A stretch of DNA of 64,000 nt, taken from assembly GCA_017306415.1 (NCBI GenBank), contig JAFKIL010000004.1, forward strand, positions 62,001-126,000, written 5' to 3'. Positions 33,574-42,857 of this stretch are shown piece by piece. The first letter of the stretch is position 1. Each line of letters opens with the position of its first letter. The translations under genes were made by a program, and so were the position numbers. The DNA comes from Microbacterium sp. (lineage in GTDB: Bacteria > Actinomycetota > Actinomycetes > Actinomycetales > Microbacteriaceae). A model generated the notes under the pieces. The model had not been told where the DNA came from, made no database searches, and worked only from the letters and a program-made list of their open reading frames with translations.

Positions 33574-35184
33574 ATGACGGGGCCCACACTCGAAGACGAG
33601 CGCACCGGCCAGGATGCCGCGACCCAGCGTCGCAGCCGCCGCGCGGCGGCGTTCGCGGAAGCGGCGTCGGCAGGCTGGAAGGTCTGGCTCGTCAAGATCG
33701 TGCTGCTCGGCGTCATCGACGCCCTCGCGATCTACGCCATCCTCGTCCTGATCACCCAGGGGCAGTGGCTCCCGCCGATCGTCGTGGCCGTGGTGACCGC
33801 GCTCGTCAACGTCGTCTATCTCAAACCCGGACTGCTGCCGGCGAAGTACCTGACGCCCGGGCTCATCTTCCTCTTCGTCTTCCAGATCTTCGTCGTCCTC
33901 TATTCCATCTACATCGCCTTCACGAACTACGGTTCGGGGCACATCTCGACGAAGGACGACGCGGTCAACGCACTCCTTCTCCAGTCGCAGGCCCGCGTCG
34001 AGGACTCCGCGACCTACCCGGTCAAGATCCTCGAGAAGGGCGGTGAGTTCTACCTCCTCACGGCGGAGCCCGGGTCCGGCGACATCGTCGTCGGCGGAGC
34101 GGACCAGCCGCTCGAAGCCGTCCCCGGAGCGAACGCCCAGGGGGCGCCCGGCTTCACGACCCTCGACTTCGGCCAGATCATCCAGAACCAGGACGCGATC
34201 GGTGCCCTCTCGGTCCCCCTCACCTCCGACCCGAACGACGGATTCCTGAAGACCACCGACGGCTCGAACGCCTACGTGTTCACCTCGACCCTGAAGTGGG
34301 ACCCGAAGGCCGACACGATGACCGACACCAAGACGGGCGTCGTCTACACCGATACGGGCCGCGGCGCGTTCACCGCATCCGACGGGACGCAGCTGCTCCC
34401 CGGGTGGCAGGTCTTCGTGGGCTTCGACAACTTCGTGAAGGCCTTCACCGACCAGTCGATCCGTGGACCCTTCTTCTACGTCCTCGTCTGGACCTTCGTG
34501 TTCGCGCTGCTCTCCGTGGCGACGACGTTCGTCCTCGGGCTGTTCCTGGCGATCGTGTTCAACGATCCACGGATGAAGAGCCGTCGGTTCTACCGGGTCA
34601 TCATGATCCTGCCGTACGCCTTCCCCGGATTCCTCTCCGCCCTCGTGTGGGCGGGCATGTTCAACCAGGACTTCGGCTTCATCAACCAGGTCGTGTTCGG
34701 CGGCGCCGCCATCCCGTGGCTGCAGGACCCCTGGCTGGCCAAGGTCGCGATCCTCATCGTCAACCTCTGGCTCGGATTCCCGTACATGTTCCTGGTGTGC
34801 ACGGGGGCGATCCAGTCGATCCCGGACGACATCCAGGAGGCGGGACGCGTCGACGGCGCGGGCGTGTGGCAGATCTTCCGCCACATCAAGTTCCCGCTGC
34901 TGCTCGTGTCGGTCGCGCCGCTGCTGATCTCGTCGTTCGCGTTCAACTTCAACAACTTCAACCTGATCTACATGCTCACCAACGGCGGGCCACGCTTCGC
35001 CGACGCGAGCATCAACGTCGGCCAGACCGACATCCTCATCTCGATGGTCTACAAGGTCGCCTTCGTGGGCGCCAACCGCGACTACGGCTTGGCGAGCGCG
35101 TTCTCGATCATCATCTTCATCCTGGTCGCGCTGATCTCGTTCATCAGCTTCCGCCAGACCAAGGTGCTCGAGGAGCTGAACTGA
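33574..35184 (+). CDS. malF: Maltose-type ABC transporter permease MalF
   Basis: A 536-residue permease. After four N-terminal hydrophobic segments there is a large external insertion (about residues 125-285), matching the P2 loop of MalF, which helps receive the binding protein. The C-terminal membrane core carries the EAA loop EAGRVDGAGVWQIFRHIKF, which docks to the ATPase. ATG at 33574 has a CAGGAG site 6 nt upstream. No ATPase gene is in this operon; actinobacteria often use a shared MsiK-type ATPase encoded elsewhere. Confidence 0.93.
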   Translation: MTGPTLEDERTGQDAATQRRSRRAAAFAEAASAGWKVWLVKIVLLGVIDALAIYAILVLITQGQWLPPIVVAVVTALVNVVYLKPGLLPAKYLTPGLIFLFVFQIFVVLYSIYIAFTNYGSGHISTKDDAVNALLLQSQARVEDSATYPVKILEKGGEFYLLTAEPGSGDIVVGGADQPLEAVPGANAQGAPGFTTLDFGQIIQNQDAIGALSVPLTSDPNDGFLKTTDGSNAYVFTSTLKWDPKADTMTDTKTGVVYTDTGRGAFTASDGTQLLPGWQVFVGFDNFVKAFTDQSIRGPFFYVLVWTFVFALLSVATTFVLGLFLAIVFNDPRMKSRRFYRVIMILPYAFPGFLSALVWAGMFNQDFGFINQVVFGGAAIPWLQDPWLAKVAILIVNLWLGFPYMFLVCTGAIQSIPDDIQEAGRVDGAGVWQIFRHIKFPLLLVSVAPLLISSFAFNFNNFNLIYMLTNGGPRFADASINVGQTDILISMVYKVAFVGANRDYGLASAFSIIIFILVALISFISFRQTKVLEELN

Positions 35185-35185
35185 C

Positions 35186-36142
35186 ATGGCACTGAACTCG
35201 AACCCGCTCACGGACGCGTCCGCCCCCGAGCTCGCGCGGGGCGTCGTCGACGGCACCGCGCCGGCCGCCCCCGCACCGGCGCCGCGCCGGCCGTTCCCTC
35301 GCTGGTTCCGCGAGACCGGATGGCGGCACCTGGTGGGCATCGTCATGCTGGTCTTCGCGGCGTTCCCGCTCGTCTACGTCCTGTCGGCCTCGCTGAACCC
35401 CGGCGGCACCCTCCTTACCGCCAACGGCCTGTTCCAGAGCTTCAACCTGCAGAACTACGTCGACCTCTTCACCGACCCGACGCGGCCCTACGGCAACTGG
35501 TTCGTGAACACGCTCGTCATCGGCGTGGCGACGGCCATCGGCACCGTCGTCCTCAGCGCACTCGCCGCCTACGCGTTCTCGCGGATGCGGTTCACCGGCC
35601 GGCGCTTCGGCCTGCTGACTCTGCTGCTCGTGCAGATGTTCCCGCAGCTGCTCGCGTTCGTCGCGATCTTCCTGCTCATGTCGGCGATCGGCGACATCTT
35701 CCCGTTCCTCGGGCTGAACTCGCAGATCGGCCTGATCATGGTCTACCTCGGCGGAGCGCTGGGTGTGAACACCTTCCTCATGTACGGGTTCTTCAACACC
35801 GTCCCGGCATCCATCGACGAGGCCGCGAAGATCGACGGCGCGGGGCACGCGCGCATCTTCTTCACGATCATCCTGCGATTGGTGGCTCCTATCCTCGCCG
35901 TCATCGGGCTGCTGTCCTTCATCGGCACGACGAGCGACTTCGTGATCGCCTCCGTCGTGCTCGTGGATCCCGAGAAGCAGACGCTCGCGGTGGGTCTGTA
36001 CCAGTTCGTGTCGCAGGAGACCGCGCGCAACTGGGGGGTCTTCGCCGCCGGCGCGGTGCTCGCGGCGATCCTCCCCGTCGGGCTGTTCCTGTGGCTGCAG
36101 CGCTACATCGTGAGCGGTCTGACCGCGGGCAGCGTCAAGTAG
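35186..36142 (+). CDS. malG: Maltose-type ABC transporter permease MalG
   Basis: A 318-residue permease with six membrane segments and a Pro/Ala-rich cytosolic N-terminus of about 45 residues. The EAA loop reads DEAAKIDGAGHARIFFTIIL. The C-terminus ends LQRYIVSGLTAGSVK, as in MalG proteins, whose tail enters the ATPase dimer. Start is one base after the malF stop. Partner of MalF in the same importer. Confidence 0.93.
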   Translation: MALNSNPLTDASAPELARGVVDGTAPAAPAPAPRRPFPRWFRETGWRHLVGIVMLVFAAFPLVYVLSASLNPGGTLLTANGLFQSFNLQNYVDLFTDPTRPYGNWFVNTLVIGVATAIGTVVLSALAAYAFSRMRFTGRRFGLLTLLLVQMFPQLLAFVAIFLLMSAIGDIFPFLGLNSQIGLIMVYLGGALGVNTFLMYGFFNTVPASIDEAAKIDGAGHARIFFTIILRLVAPILAVIGLLSFIGTTSDFVIASVVLVDPEKQTLAVGLYQFVSQETARNWGVFAAGAVLAAILPVGLFLWLQRYIVSGLTAGSVK

Positions 36143-36169
36143 GGATCAGCCGCCGCGACAATGGAAGCC

Positions 36170-38128
36170 ATGCCCTCGACGCTGCGTCCTCACCACGACG
36201 GCTCACCCCTCCACGTCTCGAATCCCGACCCGCGGCTCGGCGACACCGTCGAGGTGCGGATGCGCGTGCCGCAGGAGTTCGACCCTGTCGCGCGCGTGCT
36301 CGTGCGCTCGAATCCGGACCACGAGCCGCTGTGGGTCGAGGCATCCCGCGACGGCGTCGCCGACGGATGGGAGTGGTGGTCCGCCAAGATCGAGGTCGCC
36401 AATCCACGGCACGGCTACCGCTGGCACCTCGTGATGGCGGACGGCTCGACGTGGGCGCTCAGCCAGGCGGGGCTGACGCGCCTCGAGCCGCTCGACGCGT
36501 TCGACTTCGCGCTCGTCGCCGGCAACCCGCCGCCCGGGTGGCTCGCCGACGCCGTGATGTACCAGATCTTCCCCGACCGCTTCGCGCGGTCCGCGGCCGC
36601 CGACGACCGCGCCATGCCCGACTGGGCCATCCCCGCCGCATGGGACGCGCCGCTCGACCCGCTGCCGCCCGGCCGGAGCCATCAGCTCTACGGCGGAGAC
36701 CTCGACGGCATCGTCGACCGCCTCGACCACATCGAGGGCCTCGGGGTCTCGCTCGTGTACCACACGCCGATCTTCCCGGCGGAGTCCAACCACCGCTACG
36801 ACGCGTCGAGCTTCGCGCGGGTCGATCCGCTCCTCGGCGGCGACGAGGCGTACCTGCGGCTGATCGCGGCGGTCCACGCCCGCGGCATGCGCATCATGGG
36901 CGATCTCACCGCGAACCACTCCGGGTCGGCGCACGAGTGGTTCCAGGCGGCGTACGGGCATCCGGGCGCGCCGGAGAGCGCGTTCTACTACTTCCGCGAC
37001 GAAGCTCAGCTCGAGTACGAGTCGTGGCTCGGCGTCCCGTCGCTGCCCAAGTTCGACTGGAGCTCCGAGGAGCTGCGGCGCCGTTTCATCGAGGGTGAGG
37101 ACTCGGTGGTCGCCAGATGGCTGGCCGAACCGTATCGCGCCGACGGCTGGCGGATCGACGTCGCCAACATGACCGGACGCCTCGGGGCGATCGACCTGAA
37201 CGCCGAGGTGCGCGGCATCCTCCGCCGGACGATGGTCGAGACGAACCCCGACACCCTGCTCCTCGCCGAGTCGACCAACGACGCGGCGACCGATCTGCAG
37301 GGGGATGCGTGGCACGGCGCCATGACCTACCCCGCATTCACACGCGCGGCGTGGGCGTGGCTGAGCGAGCCGCGGGACCTCGCGCACGTGACGCCGCTCG
37401 GCGAACCGGTGACGGATGCCTGGTACTTCGGCATCCCGACCGGCATGCCCCGCTACACGGCGAGCGAGTTCGCCGCGCAGCTCGACCGGTTCACCGGGCA
37501 GATCCCGTGGCGGGTGCGCCTGGGGTGCATGCAGCCGCTGGACACGCACGACACGGCGCGCTTCGCCACGCACGCCGCGCCGGGCGTCATCCCCGTCGCG
37601 GTAGGGCTGTCGATGACCCTTCCCGGGCTCCCGGTGGTGTTCGCCGGCGACGAGTTCGGCCTCACCGGGGTCGACGGCGAGATGAGCCGCACGCCGCTCC
37701 CGTGGGATCGGATCGACGAGCCCGACGTGGCGGCGCGCATCGACCTGTACCGGGAGCTGATCGGGCTGCGCCGCGCGCATCCCGCGTTGCAGGCCGGAGG
37801 GTTCCGGTGGCTCCACATCGACGACGCCGCTGTGGTGTTCGTGCGGGAGTCCGCGGACGAGCAGGTGCTCGTGCTCGCGGCCCGCGGTGACGTCGACGCC
37901 GAGCTCGTCGCGCCCGCGGTCGTCGGCGCGGACCGCGCCCAGGCGCTGTTCGGGGACGCCACCCTCGCCGTGTCGGCGGACGGCTCCGTCGTCGTCTCCG
38001 CCGCGGGGCCCGCGTTCGCGGCGTGGCGGCTGCCGGGCGTGGTCGCACCGTCGAGCACGGCCGCGGCATCCGGAGCCCTGCCGCAGGCGGGCGGCATCGC
38101 CGACGCCGAGGCCGCCGCCGCGCACTGA
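36170..38128 (+). CDS. Glycoside hydrolase family 13 enzyme (neopullulanase/cyclomaltodextrinase-like)
   Basis: A 652-residue GH13 enzyme without a signal peptide, so it acts inside the cell on imported oligosaccharides. Residues 1 to about 120 form an N-terminal beta-sandwich, then the catalytic barrel begins near AVMYQIFPDRFA. Catalytic residues are Asp330 (GWRIDVANM), Glu367 (LLLAESTND) and Asp461 (LDTHDTARF). A C-terminal beta domain ends in an Ala-rich tail. Start is uncertain: ATG 36161 is also in frame; 36170 is preferred because GACAAT lies 7 nt upstream. Last gene of the maltodextrin operon. Confidence 0.9.
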   Translation: MPSTLRPHHDGSPLHVSNPDPRLGDTVEVRMRVPQEFDPVARVLVRSNPDHEPLWVEASRDGVADGWEWWSAKIEVANPRHGYRWHLVMADGSTWALSQAGLTRLEPLDAFDFALVAGNPPPGWLADAVMYQIFPDRFARSAAADDRAMPDWAIPAAWDAPLDPLPPGRSHQLYGGDLDGIVDRLDHIEGLGVSLVYHTPIFPAESNHRYDASSFARVDPLLGGDEAYLRLIAAVHARGMRIMGDLTANHSGSAHEWFQAAYGHPGAPESAFYYFRDEAQLEYESWLGVPSLPKFDWSSEELRRRFIEGEDSVVARWLAEPYRADGWRIDVANMTGRLGAIDLNAEVRGILRRTMVETNPDTLLLAESTNDAATDLQGDAWHGAMTYPAFTRAAWAWLSEPRDLAHVTPLGEPVTDAWYFGIPTGMPRYTASEFAAQLDRFTGQIPWRVRLGCMQPLDTHDTARFATHAAPGVIPVAVGLSMTLPGLPVVFAGDEFGLTGVDGEMSRTPLPWDRIDEPDVAARIDLYRELIGLRRAHPALQAGGFRWLHIDDAAVVFVRESADEQVLVLAARGDVDAELVAPAVVGADRAQALFGDATLAVSADGSVVVSAAGPAFAAWRLPGVVAPSSTAAASGALPQAGGIADAEAAAAH

Positions 38129-38153
38129 CGGCGCGGGCGTCTGTGCGCGTTCG

Positions 38154-38159
38154 TAGACT
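38154..38159 (+). promoter_or_regulatory. TAGACT -10 element
   Basis: TAGACT ends 7 nt before the ATG at 38167. Confidence 0.6.
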
Positions 38160-38166
38160 GGCACCC

Positions 38167-38658
38167 ATGCACGCGATGACCGAGGACGAGCTGCGCGACT
38201 CGTTCGTGAACGCCGCGCCCGACGAGCTGAGGCTGGTCGAGCCCCCGCACGACTTCGTCCTGACGGATTGGGACCACCTCGACTTCCTCGCGTGGCGCGA
38301 TCCGCGCACCCGCGGTCGGGGGTACCTCGTCGCCGAGCGCGACGGCCGCCCCACGGGCATCGTGCTGCGCGCCGCCGACGGGTCGTCGAGCGCCCGCGCG
38401 GCGCTGTGCAACCTCTGCCACACCATGCAGCCCGCCGATCAGGTGGCGCTGTTCACCGCGCGCAAGGCGGGGCCGGCCGGAGCCCACGGCGACAGCGTCG
38501 GCACCTACATGTGCGCCGACCTGTCGTGTCACGAGAACGTGCGCCTCGCCGCTCCGCTCGCCCCCAACGAGGTCAGGGCGAGCGTCGATTCGCGCATCGA
38601 CGGCACGCGCCGCCGCACCGAGGCCTTCATCGACAGCGTGTGCGGGGTGCACGCGTGA
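38167..38658 (+). CDS. FBP-type (EF-G-binding, treble-clef zinc) protein
   Basis: A 163-residue protein. The C-terminal half carries a four-cysteine zinc site: CNLC (Cys81, Cys84) and CADLSC (about 116 and 121), separated by the FTARKAGPAGAHGDSVGTY stretch. This matches the treble-clef domain of elongation-factor-G-binding (FusB-like) proteins. FusB relatives rescue EF-G from fusidic acid; the actinobacterial members usually lack a proven function. The stop overlaps the next gene's GTG by four bases. Confidence 0.8.
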   Translation: MHAMTEDELRDSFVNAAPDELRLVEPPHDFVLTDWDHLDFLAWRDPRTRGRGYLVAERDGRPTGIVLRAADGSSSARAALCNLCHTMQPADQVALFTARKAGPAGAHGDSVGTYMCADLSCHENVRLAAPLAPNEVRASVDSRIDGTRRRTEAFIDSVCGVHA

Positions 38659-39572
38659 GCGGGCGGGTCGTCGTCATCGGCGACGCGCTCATCGACGAGC
38701 TCCGCGACGACACGGGCGTGCGCGAGTTCGTCGGCGGTGCGGCCCTCAACGTCGCCGTGGGTCTCAGTCGCCTCGGTGTGCCCACCACGCTCATCGCGAT
38801 GGTCGGTGACGACGAGGCCGGCGCGCACATCCGCGCCTACCTGGGCGATTTCGGCGTCGAGCTGCTCGCAACGCCGTCGCCCTTGGGCAGCTCCCGCGCG
38901 GTCTCGACTCGATCGGGCGGAGGCGAGCCCGAGTACGTCTTCAACGCCGCGGCGCAGGGTCGCCGCATCCGGTTCGGTGCCGCCGAGCGGCAGGCGATCG
39001 CGGATGCACCCGTCACCGTGGTGAGCTGCTTCCCGTTCGACGACGTCGCGCAGACGATCGAGCTCGCCGAGTCGGTCGCGGATGTCGACGGCGCGCTCGT
39101 CATCGACCCGAACCCGCGGTCGGGGATGATGCACGATCGGGCGGAGTTCGTGCGCGGCTTCGAGCAGCTGGCGGCGCGCTGCGCGCTCGTGAAGGTGGGG
39201 GAGGACGACGCGACCCTGCTCTACGGCACCCCGCTCGACGACCTCCGCGCGCGCCTGATCGACCTCGGCGCCGACGCGGTGCTCGCGACCTACGGCGCGG
39301 CGGGCGCGGCTGTCGAGGCTGGCGACGTGATCGTGACGAAGCCGATCTCGGATGCGCCGGGGCGCGTGATCGACACGATGGGCGGCGGCGACGCGGTGCT
39401 GGCCTCCGTCGTGAGCGCCTTCGTGCACGGGGCGCCGGTGAGCGAGGACGACTGGGATGCGGTCCTCCAGACCGCCATGGACGTCGCGGCCGCGACGGTG
39501 CGGTTCGAGGGCGCGCTCCTTCGTCTTCCGTCGGCGCTCACGGGCATCGATCTCGACCGCATCGGCACCTGA
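38655..39572 (+). CDS. PfkB-family carbohydrate kinase
   Basis: A 305-residue ribokinase/fructokinase-type sugar kinase. The N-terminal signature is FVGGAALNVAVGLSRLG. The C-terminal ATP/anion-hole signature is DTMGGGDAVLASVVSAF, with the catalytic aspartate in GGGDAV. Proximity to the maltodextrin operon suggests hexose phosphorylation, perhaps fructokinase or glucokinase activity, but the substrate cannot be fixed from sequence. The GTG start overlaps the preceding stop. Confidence 0.9.
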   Translation: MSGRVVVIGDALIDELRDDTGVREFVGGAALNVAVGLSRLGVPTTLIAMVGDDEAGAHIRAYLGDFGVELLATPSPLGSSRAVSTRSGGGEPEYVFNAAAQGRRIRFGAAERQAIADAPVTVVSCFPFDDVAQTIELAESVADVDGALVIDPNPRSGMMHDRAEFVRGFEQLAARCALVKVGEDDATLLYGTPLDDLRARLIDLGADAVLATYGAAGAAVEAGDVIVTKPISDAPGRVIDTMGGGDAVLASVVSAFVHGAPVSEDDWDAVLQTAMDVAAATVRFEGALLRLPSALTGIDLDRIGT

Positions 39573-39591
39573 GCGCGCCCGTCGGCGGTGG

Positions 39592-39621
39592 TTCACGTCC
39601 GCCGGTGAGTGCAGGTAATAT
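39592..39621 (+). promoter_or_regulatory. Promoter of tRNA-Tyr
   Basis: TTCACG (39592-39597) and TAATAT (39616-39621) are 18 bp apart, 47 nt upstream of the mature tRNA. Confidence 0.55.
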
Positions 39622-39668
39622 GGATTCTCGCGCCTCCGGTCGACTGCAAAAGCCGGGCGGGTGCGCGT

Positions 39669-39753
39669 GGCGAGTTACCCAAGCGGCCAAAGGGATCTGA
39701 CTGTAAATCAGCCGTCTTAGACTTCGGGGGTTCGAATCCCTCACTCGCCACCA
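39669..39753 (+). tRNA. tRNA-Tyr (GTA)
   Basis: The acceptor stem GGCGAGT pairs with ACTCGCC. The anticodon loop CTGTAAA gives anticodon GTA. The extra-long variable arm is normal for bacterial tRNA-Tyr. CCA is encoded (39751-39753). Length is 85 nt. Confidence 0.95.
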
Positions 39754-39757
39754 GACC

Positions 39758-39789
39758 AACGAAGCGCCCCCGCAGTGGGGCGCTTCGTT
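39758..39789 (+). terminator. Hairpin terminator of tRNA-Tyr
   Basis: Perfect 13-bp arms (39758-39770 and 39777-39789), 6-nt loop, directly after the tRNA, followed by TCGTCT. The next 230 bp up to the membrane-protein gene hold only a small GAGCGA/TCGCTC hairpin at 39836-39852. Confidence 0.8.
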
Positions 39790-40022
39790 CGTCTACTGAA
39801 GCAGAGCGCGATTCGGGGAGGAGACCCGCGTAGCAGAGCGACGGAGTCGCTCACCCGTGCTGTTCACGGCGCCGGGCGGTGGGATTCAGGGTCGGCCACC
39901 GTCTCCTGCACAGCGCGCCCGCGGATCCGGTCGTGATCGGCCGAGCCTCCTCCCTCCCACCGGGGGAGGGCCGCGTGTCAGGATGGGCAGTGCGGACACC
40001 GCCTGCCGACGAGAGGATCGCC

Positions 40023-41126
40023 ATGACCGTTCCCAGTCCGACGCCGACGAAAGACGCGTCGAACGCCCGCCTCCTGCGGATCGCGATCTGGGTCGCGATC
40101 GGCGCGCTGATCGCCGCAGCGGTCGTGTGCGTGATCATGGTCCTGGTGGGCTCGGCCAACGGCATCATCGGCCGCGCGTTTCTCACGATCCTCCTGCTCG
40201 CGGCGTTCGCCGGCGTCGCGCTGCTCGACGCGCACCTGGCTCCGCGCAGGCCGGTGTGGTTCGCCCTCCTCAGCATGGTCGTGTGGGTCGTCACGCTGCT
40301 CATCGGCGCCGTGATGATCTGGCTGCCCGAGCGGTCGTTCTCCGTCGGCGGCTTCTCCTACAACCCCGGCCCGACGAGGTTCTTCGCCTTCCTCTTCATC
40401 GTGCTGATCCTTCAGCTCGCCGTCCTCCACGTCCGCCTCTACACGAAGGCGCTCGCCCGCCGACGGACGCCGTTCACGAACATCGTCGGCTGGATCACGC
40501 TCGTGCTGGTCGGCCTCCTCGCGATCATGCTGGTCTTCCCGCTCATGCTCAACGAGTGGATCGAGTACCACGACATCTACTGGCGTCTCACGGTGGCCGT
40601 CGCGATCCTCGCCGCCGTCGGCACGGCGCTGGTCCCGCTCGTCAACGCGCTGTTCGCCCCGCGTGCTCCGCGCGTCGTCCCCGTCGCCACCGGGTGGCCG
40701 ACCTACGCCGACGCGCGGACGCCGCTCCCGGTGCTTCCGGACGGCACGCCGGACTGGAACGCCTACTACACGGGGTACCCGACCGTCGCCGCGCCGGCGC
40801 TGCCTCCGGCCGCCCAGGGCCAGGGATGGCCCGCGCCGCAGCAGGCGTGGGCACCGCCCGCGCCGGAGCAGCACTGGGCGCCGCCCGCGGCGGGTCAGCA
40901 GTGGCCTGCGCCCGCGCCGGGTCAGCCGAACTACCCCGGCGAGCCGCCGCTCCCGCCGCAGCATCCGGTCCCGGGTCACCCCCCGGCACCCGCCGAGCCC
41001 AGCCCGATCCCGCCCGCGCCTGAGCCCCCGCAGGCCCCGCCCCAGGCTCCGCAGCCCCCGCAGGACCAGCCCCCGGTGTCCGGCCAGCCCGGATACCCGC
41101 CGCCGCCGCCGCTGCCGCCGCAGTAG
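40023..41126 (+). CDS. Membrane protein with a Pro/Gln-rich C-terminal tail
   Basis: A 367-residue protein that I do not recognise. Five or six membrane segments lie between residues about 18 and 215. The rest is a low-complexity tail with repeats such as PAPEQHWAPPAAGQQWPAP and runs of PPQAP, ending in a proline block. Such tails in actinobacteria often bind SH3-like or cell-envelope partners. ATG at 40023 has a GAGAGGA site 5 nt upstream. A leaderless GTG at 39990, five bases after CAGGAT, is an alternative start. Ends at a strong bidirectional terminator. Confidence 0.75.
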   Translation: MTVPSPTPTKDASNARLLRIAIWVAIGALIAAAVVCVIMVLVGSANGIIGRAFLTILLLAAFAGVALLDAHLAPRRPVWFALLSMVVWVVTLLIGAVMIWLPERSFSVGGFSYNPGPTRFFAFLFIVLILQLAVLHVRLYTKALARRRTPFTNIVGWITLVLVGLLAIMLVFPLMLNEWIEYHDIYWRLTVAVAILAAVGTALVPLVNALFAPRAPRVVPVATGWPTYADARTPLPVLPDGTPDWNAYYTGYPTVAAPALPPAAQGQGWPAPQQAWAPPAPEQHWAPPAAGQQWPAPAPGQPNYPGEPPLPPQHPVPGHPPAPAEPSPIPPAPEPPQAPPQAPQPPQDQPPVSGQPGYPPPPPLPPQ

Positions 41127-41135
41127 GGTCGATCA

Positions 41136-41172
41136 ACGAGAGGGCCGCATCCCGACGGTGCGGCCCTCTCGT
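41136..41172. terminator. Bidirectional hairpin terminator
   Basis: Perfect 14-bp arms (41136-41149 and 41159-41172) with a 9-nt loop, between two convergent genes. Confidence 0.8.
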
Positions 41173-41187
41173 GCGCCCGACCGACGC

Positions 41188-42771
41188 TCAGGCGAGCAGT
41201 TCGAGCACGGCCTGTGCGGCGTTGTGTCCGCCGATGCCGCTGACGGCACCGCCGCGCCGCGCGCCCGACCCGCACAGCAGGATCCGGTCGTGCGCGGTCG
41301 CCACGCCCCACCGTTGCGCGGGGGTGTCGAGCGCTTCGGAGTCTTCGGCCCACGGCCACGACAGCGCACCGTGGAAGATGTCGCCGCCCACCATGCCGAG
41401 CGACGCGGCGAGGTCCGCCGTCGTCCGCGCCTCGATGCACGGACTGCCGTTCGGCGCCTCGTACAGGCAGTCGGCGAGCGGCTCGGCCAGCACCGAATCG
41501 AGCGAACGCTCCGCGGCGGCGAGGAGGGCCGCGCGCGCGGCATCCGGATCCGCCCCGTCGACCAGGCGGTGCGGCACCTGCAGACCGAACAGCGTCAGCG
41601 TCTGCGCCCCGGACGCGCGCAACTCCGGGCCGAGGATCGACGGGTCCGTGAGCGAGTGGCAGTAGATCTCGGCGGGGAGCGGATCGGGGATGCTGCCTGC
41701 GGTCGCCACCGCGTACGCGGCATCCAGCTGGGTCATCGTCTCGTTGACGTGGAACGTGCCCGCGAATGCCGCCTCCGGCGCGATTGCGGTGTCGCGGAGG
41801 CGGGGGAGGCGCCGCAGCAGCATGTTCACCTTCAGCTGGGCGCCCTCGGGCGTCTCCGGAGTCGAGGGCTCTCCCGCTCCGCCCGCACGCAGCAGCTCGG
41901 CGAGCACCGCCGGTCCGACCCCGCTGAGCACGACCCGCCCGCGGAACGTCTCGCCCTCGGTCCGCACCTCGCCGTCGGGGGAGACCGACAGGACCTCCTG
42001 GTTCGCGCGCAGATCCGCCCCCGCGGCCCGCGCCGCGCGCTCGAGCTCGCCCGACACCGCACCCATCCCGCCGACGGGGACGTCCCAGTCGCCGGTGCCG
42101 CCGCCGATGACGTGGTAGAGAAAGCAGCGGTTCTGTCGCAGCGACGGGTCGTCTGCGGCGGCGAAGGTGCCGATGAGCCCGTCGGTGAGCGCGATCCCGC
42201 GGGCGATGTCCGTGCTCAGCGAGTCGCGGATGAGTCCCCCGAGCGGGCGCTCCACGAGATCGGCCCAGAGCTCGTCGCCGATCTCCGCGCGCACCGCGGA
42301 CGCCGGCCGCAGCGGCTCGGTCACCGTGGGGAACAGCGTCCGCGCGGCCGGAGTCAGCCGGCGCCCGAGGTCCGCGAACCGTGCGGCCTCGGTCGGGTCG
42401 CCGGTGACCCGGGCGAACGAGGACGCGGTGGCCGCGGCATCCGCCGTATCGATGAGGATGCCGCGGTCGGGCGCGTGCGGATCGGGGGTGTACGAGGAGT
42501 AGCGGCGGCGGCGCAGCGCGATCCGCAGCCCCAGGTCGTCGATGACCGTCCGGGGGAGCAGGCTCACGAGGTACGAGTAGCGGGACAGGCGCGCGTCGAC
42601 CCCCGCCCACGGGCGCTCGGAGACCGCCGCGCCGCCGAGGTGGTCGAGTCGCTCGAGCACCACCACGGAGAGTCCGGTGCGGGCGAGGTAGGCGGCGGCG
42701 ACGAGGGCGTTGTGTCCGCCGCCGACGATGACGACATCGTGCGTCGAGGGCGCGGTGGTGCGGGAGGTCAT
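41188..42771 (-). CDS. FAD-dependent phytoene-desaturase-like (PYROXD2-like) oxidoreductase
   Basis: A 527-residue flavoprotein. The N-terminal dinucleotide-binding motif is VVIVGGGHNALVAAAYLA, followed by VVVLERLDHLGGAA. The C-terminal FAD-binding end reads ILLCGSGARRGGAVSGIGGHNAAQAVLE. The fold is that of the carotenoid desaturase and pyridine-nucleotide-disulfide oxidoreductase domain 2 group. No carotenoid genes are nearby, so a desaturase role is not supported by context. TAACGT 6 nt before the ATG on the minus strand suggests a leaderless message. Confidence 0.85.
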   Translation of the reverse strand: MTSRTTAPSTHDVVIVGGGHNALVAAAYLARTGLSVVVLERLDHLGGAAVSERPWAGVDARLSRYSYLVSLLPRTVIDDLGLRIALRRRRYSSYTPDPHAPDRGILIDTADAAATASSFARVTGDPTEAARFADLGRRLTPAARTLFPTVTEPLRPASAVRAEIGDELWADLVERPLGGLIRDSLSTDIARGIALTDGLIGTFAAADDPSLRQNRCFLYHVIGGGTGDWDVPVGGMGAVSGELERAARAAGADLRANQEVLSVSPDGEVRTEGETFRGRVVLSGVGPAVLAELLRAGGAGEPSTPETPEGAQLKVNMLLRRLPRLRDTAIAPEAAFAGTFHVNETMTQLDAAYAVATAGSIPDPLPAEIYCHSLTDPSILGPELRASGAQTLTLFGLQVPHRLVDGADPDAARAALLAAAERSLDSVLAEPLADCLYEAPNGSPCIEARTTADLAASLGMVGGDIFHGALSWPWAEDSEALDTPAQRWGVATAHDRILLCGSGARRGGAVSGIGGHNAAQAVLELLA

Positions 42772-42777
42772 CCGTCC

Positions 42778-42783
42778 ACGTTA
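42778..42783 (-). promoter_or_regulatory. TAACGT -10 element for the flavoprotein gene
   Basis: Read on the minus strand, TAACGT ends 6 nt before the ATG at 42771. Confidence 0.5.
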
Positions 42784-42823
42784 TGCGCGACGCCCACGCC
42801 AGTGCGGAAAATCCCCTCGTTCT

Positions 42824-42850
42824 GGGGGGGGTACCCGTGGCGACTAGCGT
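42824..42850 (+). promoter_or_regulatory. G8 tract and TAGCGT -10 element for the inositol phosphatase gene
   Basis: A run of eight G (42824-42831) lies 13 nt upstream of TAGCGT (42845-42850), which ends 7 nt before the ATG at 42858. The tract occupies the -35/spacer region. Confidence 0.5.
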
Positions 42851-42857
42851 GGGACGC

